This document shows, piece after piece, positions 52,310 to 64,000 of a stretch of DNA of 64,000 bases. The notes under the pieces were generated by a model. It was not told the DNA's origin and ran no database searches. It saw only the letters and a list, made by a program, of their open reading frames with translations. Origin of the DNA: Amoeboaphelidium protococcarum (Eukaryota; Aphelidiomycota; Aphelidea); assembly GCA_023515745.1 (NCBI GenBank), contig JALECJ010000020.1:1364001-1428000 (forward strand), in the 5' to 3' direction. Numbering within the stretch: position 1 is the first letter of the stretch; each line of letters begins with the position of its first letter. Both the position numbers and the translations under genes were made by a program.

Positions 52310-53327
52310 TCAGTAACCAGCAAATGCGTTTCCAGACCAACCTTTAAAAATTGTGTCAAATCTACCCAGAACACCGAAGGCCCCTCCAAATCCTACAATG
52401 CCCTTTTGCAATAGGCAGATTTAGGGCTTTTTGTAACTGTTTCAAGGGGGAGAGGCAAATGCGGAGGATGTAGACGCTATGTTACTATTGTTCACTAATA
52501 ACTCGCGCTATTATACATCAACATTTAACGCCTTTTTAGAAGAGAAGTGACATGCCAGCGTATGCCTTTTATAACAGCCATGACTCATTTAGAACCACTA
52601 GTAAAGCAAGAACACGTCACCAAACGCCGACGCATAGTTTGGTATATATGTTATAAACTTTGATTCGACAGGTTAATTCAACATACTTAAAGTCTATTGG
52701 TCCATGATTTTCAAACTCACAACATATGAGGCTCATTGTCAGCTTCACGCGCAGCGCTTGTGAGGTTCCAACAATAGGCCGCAGGCTTCTTTATACATAT
52801 GTCTTCAAAACCAGCCGCACCATTAAGGAGACAGTAAGCTTATTGACAATTTAGAAAGCACTACGCATAATACGTCAAGACTCTATAAACCTCACTTTGC
52901 CAACTCTACGACAAGATACGCGCTATTAGCTAACATAAACCGCAATTGCGTTGAAGACTAAAGTAATCGACATTGATGTTGTATCTTTAGTTCTTGATAT
53001 AATCAAAGTATATGATTTGAGACTACTTTCACTAATTCAGCTGTAAATACAAGTATTAATCCAACCTTATTAGGTACTATCACATAAGCTAAGTCTTTAA
53101 AGCATTATCCATTGATGTTATTTATGGTTTCTTCATGAGGAAAGATCTGCCATTTGACCGGAGATCAAACTAAGGGGGTCTGGCGATCATCCGGTTCGCA
53201 AGATCAACAACATCGACGCCGTTTGCTAAATTTCCGTTTCAAATCGTTTAATTGTTAAGTCGTTATGCTAAAGCTGAACTAAATCATCACATGAAATTGG
53301 AACCAAACACGCGTAAACACTGTCAAT
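52310..53327. other. 1-kb intergenic stretch, nothing supported
   Basis: Low-GC sequence between the hypothetical gene and PMR1. A plus-strand frame of about 130 codons from an ATG near 52730 has no recognisable features. No tRNA, repeat or conserved motif was found by eye. Confidence 0.4.
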
Positions 53328-56078
<2,751 letters not shown>

Positions 56079-56248
56079 AGTTTACATTTCTAATAATGGC
56101 GACTTTCATCAAAAGAGAAAAGAAAAGCCTTAATCAAGTTGCGAATTAACAGTTTAACAAAAATTGAGGATTTAATAATCATTTTGAGTATCATGGACGT
56201 ATTATTTAGATATGAGACACAGCAAAATTTGGTTAGAATATCAATAAA

Positions 56249-57961
<1,713 letters not shown>

Positions 57962-58122
57962 TGATGATATATTTCGGGCACAAAGGCTAAATATGAGTAA
58001 CGATTCAACGTTGAATATACTGTGCCTAAGAGACAGAAGAACACGCGAGCAACTACGAAACACTTTTCTTTCTTCATGATTTAGAGATTTGAGTCTAATT
58101 AACAGCGCGGAAATCATTCGAA
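57962..58122. promoter_or_regulatory. bidirectional promoter region, katanin p60 / ATG6
   Basis: Only 161 bp separate the two divergent start codons, so both promoters must overlap here. No TATA box or named site is convincing. Stated as inference from spacing. Confidence 0.5.
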
Positions 58123-59811
58123 ATGGAATAGGAATCGGACGATAAATTATATCATTATGTCTGCGAAAAGTGCCATTAGCCTTTACAGGTCACTGATGAA
58201 GTAGTGGACCCACACTTGGCCGGTGAATTACAATCTAAAGCCTTGAGACGGTCGACATCTGCTGGATATTCCTCCAGACCGATTTCTGCCTCAATGCCAA
58301 CAACTGATGGTCAGGAGCGATTGGTTGATTAATTTAAGAAGATTAGTGTATAGTCCAAAATTAAAGAGATTCGGGATTTTAACGTATAATCTGCGCCTGA
58401 TGCCTCGTACATGATCTTGTCCCCTGCTCCTCAAGATCTGCTTCCTACGTAACGTTCTTCTACTCAAGCAACTCATAATTCTGCGAGTGCAGCTAGTTCT
58501 CCTTTCTCTTAACGCAAGTATGGTCACTCCTCGTAATCTAGTTATAATAATAATAGCGGTTCTTAGTAGAGTAGCGCCAATAATAGTTCCAGCGGTAAGT
58601 ACTCAAAGTCACCCAAGTAGTCACTAAAGTCTCCGTCTAAATAGCCTCTTTTCAATACTAATAGTAGTAATAATAATAACGAGAAGAGATTCATAGAAAC
58701 ATCAGACGCTGATAATCTGTCATCTAAACATAATGTAACATTCTCTAGTGCCGGTCAGTTGTAATGGTATGAACGCGTTTAAACTGTTGATTAGTATTTA
58801 GACATGCTTGCACAAGATCTGGAGATGGATCTTCCTCTCTGTATTGATTGTTACGAGTCTGTTGAGAGGACACTTAAGCGGTAATTGGATAATGCAGAAT
58901 AAGAACTTCGCTTATATGAATCCTTCCAAGAATGTATGAATTAAGATTCAGTGAAATAAAGCAATGAACAAGTAGATGATGAAGAGCGTTTGTCATAAGA
59001 AGAGTCTCAACTTGATGAATAGTTGTAAGCTTTGTAATAGCAGGAACTAGAACTCATTAGACAGCTGGACGAGTTGTCTGTGTAGACAAAAGCATGCAAT
59101 GAGGAAGAGATTCAGCTATGGGAGGAGCTTTCACGATAGAATAAGGAATTCCATTAGGCTAGTTAAAATCATTAAACCGCCACTGACATTCATGAATTTG
59201 CGAACCGTTAACTTGCCAAGTTGAAGACCACAAATGTGTATGATGATGTATTTCACATTTGGCACAGAGGCCCATTTGGTACTATTAATGGATTCAGGTT
59301 GGGCAAGTTGAACGTTGACGGTCCAGAATCGGAGCATTTTGTGGATTGGGCTGAGATTAACGCTGCTCTCGGCCAGGTGTGCCTCTTGATCGACACTCTA
59401 TCGCGATTGATCCCGTACTAGTTCAAGAAGAATAAAATTGTTCCCATGGGATCATTCTCTCGCATTATACATTATGAGAGCGGAAATGTTGGTGATGATG
59501 GTAAAGGCGGTGTAGTTTATGAGCTGTACGGCACCGGGGAGTTTTAATTATCACGACTATTTTGGGTCCGCCGATTCGATTTGGGGATGATACAAGTGCT
59601 GGCCTGTATGAAAGAACTGGAGCATGTGGCGGCCAGCAGTGATAAACAGGCTAAGAGTGCATCTGTATTCGCCCTTCCTCATAAAATAAACCAAGATTTA
59701 ATTGGCGATGTTTGCATAAAACTGTAGTATAACGAGTATGAAATCTGGACCAGGGCGCTCAAATTTATGCTCACTAATCTCAGATGGCTTCTGGCTTACT
59801 TTTGCAAATGA
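58123..59811 (+). CDS. ATG6: Beclin-1/ATG6 (Vps30) of the PI3-kinase complex
   Basis: 562 residues, intronless. The N terminus has a zinc-ribbon-like CEKCHQPLQV, as in Beclin. A long disordered Ser/Asn/Gln region follows, then a coiled coil (about residues 240-365; LRQYESFQ-like heptads with Gln from TAA/TAG). The BARA domain (about 370-562) includes [47 protein letters not shown] and the end [18 protein letters not shown]. It binds Vps34/Vps15 for autophagosome nucleation and vacuolar sorting. In the coiled coil the density of TAR codons is very high. Confidence 0.96.
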
Positions 59812-59936
59812 AATAGATCTGTACTATAATATTGAAGCAAAGGTATCTATTCAAAATAACTTTAAGCAATGTATATACATATTGTAATCACAACTCTAGA
59901 TTTAAAGCTTTCACTTGATCCACACATTCGTATCAA

Positions 59937-60116
59937 TCACCTCGACGATTTTTAATAATGCAACTGCCCAGTATTAGGGTCTCTCCAAACTCCACGCTTC
60001 TATCTGTGAAAGTTTAAGAGAGAATTCCATGACTTGGAGTCTTCTTATGCGTCTTATAACGCACTGACATTCTTATTAGCTTGAATCTTATCTTTCTACC
60101 GACTGGGTTTCTTCAT
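59937..60116 (-). CDS. small hypothetical basic protein
   Basis: The ATG at 60116 opens 59 codons to TGA 59937-59939. It is basic and hydrophilic (MKKPSRQKDKIQANKN, then FHRQKRGVWRDPNTGQLHY) with three TAA/TAG Gln codons. It lies between the convergent ends of ATG6 and the mannosyltransferase, where a UTR is the alternative. No family recognised. Confidence 0.3.
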
Positions 60117-60208
60117 GACGATATCTTTCAACTGAATGACAAAGAAAAGAAAGCGTAAGAGTTCAAGTGCTAGATATTGGAACTAGCATTTCTTTATATA
60201 ACAAATTC

Positions 60209-61348
60209 TCACTTGTGTAAAATAATGTAATTGGGCAATCCAATAACTGGTATTCCCATAGAACGCGCTATTTGGCCCAATCCTTCAGTCTCAATGGTAT
60301 TACGGAATGGCGCGGTCGGAAATGTTAAACCGTTTCGATGGAGATCCGCAAACACCCACAATAGCGACCCACCAGCAGCGTCTAGCAGAATTGTGTTACT
60401 TGTAGATCTCTCGAGTTATTTAAACGACTAGCCAGTAGATAGCCGTTTCTAGCCAAAGTTATTCAGATGGATTTCGCGCGTACATCCAACACCATCCGGC
60501 TGGCAGTAACCTTGGAGCAGGATTTGGTCATCTCTCAATGGCAAACGTTAATTAGAATATTTCCACGCATTCAAATCATAGTGACTTAGAATGGAGTATG
60601 TGGAATTAGCGTTATGATTGACATTGTTTCTAATCTACTTGCAGTTAGCTGTTACTATCGGCAGTGATAGATGGAGCAAGTCTTGAATGACTGTTTCAGG
60701 TACGTACATTAGATCACTATCAAGCCACATAACATACTACTCGCGGCGTAGGGAGGAGTGAAGCAGATAGTTTCTGGACTTGGCCAGTATGACGCGTCTT
60801 TACATCTGCATTTGGATATCGTGTCGTTATGAGTGTTCAATAAGATAGCCATAATCTTTTCGCAATATCGTGACTCTTGCAAATGTAGAGCATTACGAAG
60901 ACATCCGTTTCACCACCATGTGATACACTTCGTCAGTGGAATCTGATACCAAAACCCCAATTGATATCAGATGTTTTGGGTAAGTCAAGGAATTGAGAAT
61001 TCCAAGATATGATGTTAGCTCAGTATCATTAACATCTTTCATTGGTGTCAGAATAAGGACTCTGTTGTCATCGTGTCCATCCTGTGAAGGCTTAACGCAT
61101 TCAAACGTGTCAACGCGAGAATACTTGAGCTAATCACTTATGTTGTACTGCTCAGGTTTATATACTGGCCAAAAGTTGAGCCTACTGTCGTTTCTTCTGG
61201 AGGATAATGCAGTGCTAGTATCGCAATTGAGATAGAGCCAGCCAATTTGCGAAATGACAACTGTGCATAAAGTGAGCCACAGCAGTCTCAAACCACATAT
61301 AGGAGAAACTTTAAACAAATTCATCTTTAAATGGACATGTAGCACCAT
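60209..61348 (-). CDS. Anp1/Mnn9/Van1-type Golgi alpha-mannosyltransferase (GT62)
   Basis: 379 residues from the ATG at 61348, or 371 from 61324 (MNLFKVSP), intronless. A type II signal anchor lies near residues 15-40 (LRLLWLTLCTVVISQIGWLYL). The Anp1 core follows: VLILTPMKDVNDTELTSYL, LISIGVLVSDSTD, the acceptor helix RRVILAKSRNYLL, the metal/nucleotide motif MWLDSDLMYVPETVIQDLL, AAGGSLLWVFADLHRNGLTFP and NTIETEGLGQIARSMG. In fungi these enzymes make the N-glycan mannan backbone in the cis-Golgi. The family is strongly fungal, so this gene is one of the best lineage markers in the window. Which paralogue it is cannot be told. Confidence 0.9.
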
Positions 61349-61636
61349 CTAGACAGAAGGATGAACGCGATTAAATCACTGCCCGTCTGCATTGAATGAT
61401 CTGTGATAGCTTTACGTAAGTGATGTGATGCAAAAGGTACTTAAATCTCAATTGCGCATTTTGATGCAATAAAAACTAAACTCAATTTGCGATAAAAGGT
61501 TGCCAAAATTAAACAAGTAAACGCACTTTAAAATATGCGTGTAAGACCAGCGAGGACTAACGCGAAAATCGAATCAAATAAAGTCCAATTTAAATAGATT
61601 GATGGGATATGTATATATTAAAACGCTAGAAATCGC

Positions 61637-62026
61637 TCAAGCCTTAACCATCTTGGAGCGATCCTTACGATCCAACAGATTCTTTCTATCCTTGTCAATT
61701 TTGAGCTTAGTTATGACAACATTCGAGGTGTTAATTCCAACAGGCACGCTCTGTCCATTCACCTTATCTCTGGTGACTCTCTCAATGTGAATAACGTATT
61801 TCTTACGGTAGCAGGACACAATCTTGCCTTCTCTTCCCTTGTAGTTTCCACGTACAATCATGACTTCATCATCCTTGCGCACAGGCAGAGAGCGAACGTG
61901 ATACTTCTCGCGCAACTCCTTAGACAGAGGTGCGGACATAATAATACGACGCTCAGAGGATGGAGCGGTAAAATGAGCCTTTCTTGACTTGCGGCGCGAT
62001 GAGCTAACGTCTTTAGAGAACTTCAT
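61637..62026 (-). CDS. RPL26: 60S ribosomal protein uL24 (RPL26)
   Basis: 129 residues, intronless, ending in TGA. Typical uL24: [38 protein letters not shown] and the KOW motif [21 protein letters not shown], then [13 protein letters not shown] and [13 protein letters not shown]. The ribosomal large-subunit protein near the exit tunnel. It has no in-frame TAA/TAG, a useful contrast to longer genes. About 290 bp upstream of the mannosyltransferase stop lies between the genes. Confidence 0.97.
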   Translation of the reverse strand: MKFSKDVSSSRRKSRKAHFTAPSSERRIIMSAPLSKELREKYHVRSLPVRKDDEVMIVRGNYKGREGKIVSCYRKKYVIHIERVTRDKVNGQSVPVGINTSNVVITKLKIDKDRKNLLDRKDRSKMVKA

Positions 62027-62347
62027 CTTTAATGTTTTTCTATTTGATTAGTATTCAGAATTCCTAGACAGTAAGTGTGGTCTAATTGAATGGAATTAAA
62101 CTGGAGGAAATGATGAAAATCGCCTTTTCGGTTACTTCGGTTAGACGCGCGCTTTCAAGCAACGTCTCTCTCATTGTTGTCCATTTGGCAGCCTGGGAGG
62201 AAAAGCGCTTGATTGGTTTAATGCTCTGCTCGCGGCGCGTCCCGTCTTTTCTCTTCTCGCTTTGCGTCGCTCTGTACGTTCATTCTCGTATTGTTTTGAG
62301 TGTATTTTAGCAATAATATTGAATCTGTTATATATATATATATCAAG
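62027..62347. other. intergenic, RPL26 / TAF8-like divergent promoters
   Basis: About 320 bp with TATATATATATATATC at 62330-62345 just before the plus-strand ATG, and CTTTCAAGC/CGCTT-rich blocks near 62150. Nothing coding. Confidence 0.4.
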
Positions 62348-63126
62348 ATGCAGCTATCTGACCAGCTATGTCGTGATATAGTTCAGAGAGTTATCGTATA
62401 GTTTATCAGGATATCTACTGATTATGATTCCGCGTCAAAGTGTGCATTGGATACTCTTACCGAGGCATATATTAATTACATGTCTGAACTTCTGCGCATC
62501 CTTAAAAAACGATCAGAATTAAGCGGACGAACTATGATTACCAAGTATGACTTAGAAGAACTGTTGGATAAACTTAGTATGCAGAATAGGTAATCAAGCA
62601 GGATCAATGCAACTTGTGGCTACGTCAAATGCTCGTCCCTAGCTGAAATGGTCATACTATCTAAGCGGCGATCAGTTGAGAAATCATTTCAACCGCGAAT
62701 TAAATTATCTGGCTTAAAGTATAATTCATCAACAGTTATAAAAGATATTTCGCAGTCTCAAGAGTTGGATCGACTGATGGTGGATGATCGGCCGGAACCT
62801 CTGCCTCGATATGTCCTCCCGTTCTCTCCCCCTTATCCGGCTAGACACTTGTACAAGCAAACTGCGGTAAGATTATTTTTAAACACATGAAATTCTTACA
62901 TTATTATGATTGGTATGAGTAGATATTCCAGCATAAAGAACAAGATGTAAAGAAAATCAGGCTCGATGCAGCTGAACAGACTGCGGCGTCATAAAAGAAT
63001 TTGAAGTAGCTAGTACAAAAGACTGACAGAACTGTCGTGAATTTCTTTGGGAAGTTGAACAAGTAGAATTTTGAGGGCCAATTATCTATTCGATTGCCTG
63101 TAATTAATTTTACCAACACTCATTGA
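62348..63126 (+). CDS. TFIID subunit TAF8-like histone-fold protein
   Basis: Exons 62348-62866 and 62923-63126 (56-nt intron ending AGTAG) encode 240 residues. The N-terminal 90 residues form a histone fold (SDQLCRDIVQRVIVQF, ALDTLTEAYINYMSELLRIL, ITKYDLEELLDKL) like the bromodomain-associated fold of TAF8/TAF3. The TAF8 C-terminal signature follows as YVLPFSPPYPARHLYKQTA, equivalent to LPxFPxxHTY. It would pair with TAF10 in TFIID. SPT7-like or TAF3-like assignment is possible but the motif order favours TAF8. Confidence 0.8.
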
Positions 63127-63231
63127 TAAACATTTTGTAATGATAAACTGTGCTATATAACGTAGAATTGTAATTTTCTCTTCTCTGTCTCTCTTCCCTT
63201 AGAGCGTCTCTCACAGTAATCTATAATAAAA

Positions 63232-63885
63232 ATGTCCTCAAAGCTACTGCCTCGCGTCATTTAGTCACTCCGAAATGTAAAATAATCCAAGATTTAATTG
63301 AATAAAAATGTACCTGCTCTAGCAGATGTATATCGATCAAAGAAATAGCACATGCTCTTTAAGTAGAGTGATTAATTCAAAGAACGCGTCACTAGTGTTG
63401 CCAATGCACCGTATGGAGTATAAAAAGAAGTGATATTCGCAGAGATTGGTGGCCCTTTTGCAGCGAATGGCGTCAATGGTTAATATGTCAATCCACTGTA
63501 GAAAGTAGTGGTACAGTATTGTGATTTAGGTGGTAGTTCGGCTGGAATGCGAGAATTTATACTGACGCGTCTACCTAAATGGGCAAAGAAGAATCCACAC
63601 GTTGAAGTCATTGTCTAGCCGCGACCTTTCCATCATCCTCACCTACGAGCAACTTATGATAACGGCCATACTAAGGTGGTCTGTGTGCGCAACTAAAACA
63701 TTAAGGATATTGGAGAAAGATTGCAGCATTACGTGGACTCTGTTGGAATGCCTCTCTTGAAGCCAAGGAAGCCAGTTTATAGCGTTACTGAAAGCATTCG
63801 CGGCATCTGGACTCCATTCAAAGAGCCAGCTTTGCGTGTCACCAACCTTCCACAGGGACCGAAATATTTATACGGAAATTAATGA
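63232..63885 (+). CDS. MRPL43: mitochondrial ribosomal protein mL43
   Basis: 217 residues, intronless. The thioredoxin-like mL43/NDUFA8-related domain reads VVVQYCDLGGSSAGMREFI, FILTRLPKWAKKNPHVEVIVQPRP and HPHLRATYDNGHTKVVCVRN, as in yeast Mrpl51 and human MRPL43. The N-terminal 70 residues are an extension with a mitochondrial targeting character (KLLPRVIQSLRNVKQ). The stop TGA at 63883 follows an in-frame TAA, which is read as a terminal Gln. Confidence 0.92.
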
Positions 63886-64000
63886 AAATTAATAGATGAC
63901 GTGTTGATTTAAGTTTTGATTGCCCTTAATAGAAGCGATGATTGACTCTTGTCAGTGCTATCATTGTTCAGCCAATCAGTCAGCGGCGTGGATCTCTGTT

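Noticed and set aside
52725-53120. 130-codon plus-strand ORF as a gene
   Set aside because: No homologue, and such lengths arise by chance with a single stop codon.
61560-61640. C-terminal read-through extension of RPL26
   Set aside because: Careful reading shows a genuine TGA right after MVKA.

Overview
This window is nuclear DNA from a eukaryote that reads UAA and UAG as glutamine and stops only at UGA. Almost every recognisable protein runs through many in-frame TAA/TAG codons, these fall where homologues tolerate Gln or inside poly-Q runs, and nearly every gene ends at TGA. The gene repertoire is fungus-like: an Anp1/Mnn9 mannosyltransferase, the autophagic lipase ATG15, a Zn(II)2Cys6 transcription factor and ketol-acid reductoisomerase. 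It also holds genes that yeasts lack, such as exportin-6, a CDK20-type kinase, kynurenine aminotransferase II, USP7 and katanin p60. The combination suggests an early-branching holomycotan. From memory, aphelids of the genus Amoeboaphelidium use UAR for Gln and fit best. A ciliate origin is unlikely.

Genes are dense and introns few and short (47-69 nt). Of the 21 introns I could fix by reading frame and homology, all begin GT and end TAG, and 18 end in TGTAG. Gene starts are often 100-250 bp apart in divergent pairs.

Layout. 0-3.5 kb: two GID/CTLH ubiquitin-ligase subunits side by side (a LisH-CTLH-CRA protein and GID4). 4-15 kb: PP2C phosphatase, a type I membrane protein, ATG15, mitochondrial Ilv5, proteasome alpha5, a B-box protein and a thioredoxin-fold protein. 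15.3-18.6 kb: a 197-bp tandem satellite followed by about 2.5 kb that I cannot resolve. 18.6-32.3 kb: XPO6, USP7, an SDR, Maf, ribosomal eS27 and CAF-1 p150. 32.5-38 kb: CDK20, ceramide glucosyltransferase, GET3 and a Zn2Cys6 regulator. 38-42.5 kb: SYS1 and AADAT, with a 1.27-kb duplication abutting a single N that looks like two unmerged haplotype contigs. 42.8-51.5 kb: glycine-cleavage T protein, an acidic secreted protein, TRIT1, a YqgF-like nuclease-fold protein, a DUSP11-like phosphatase, a ubiquitin-fold membrane protein and an ABCG half transporter. 51.6-64 kb: PMR1 calcium ATPase, katanin p60, ATG6/Beclin, an Mnn9-type mannosyltransferase, uL24 (RPL26), a TAF8-like protein and mL43.

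Most genes are conserved housekeeping functions: proteostasis, secretory pathway, autophagy, amino-acid metabolism and chromatin. There is no metabolic cluster. The unusual parts are the genetic code, the splice signal, the satellite, the haplotype join and several lineage-specific membrane or coiled-coil proteins.
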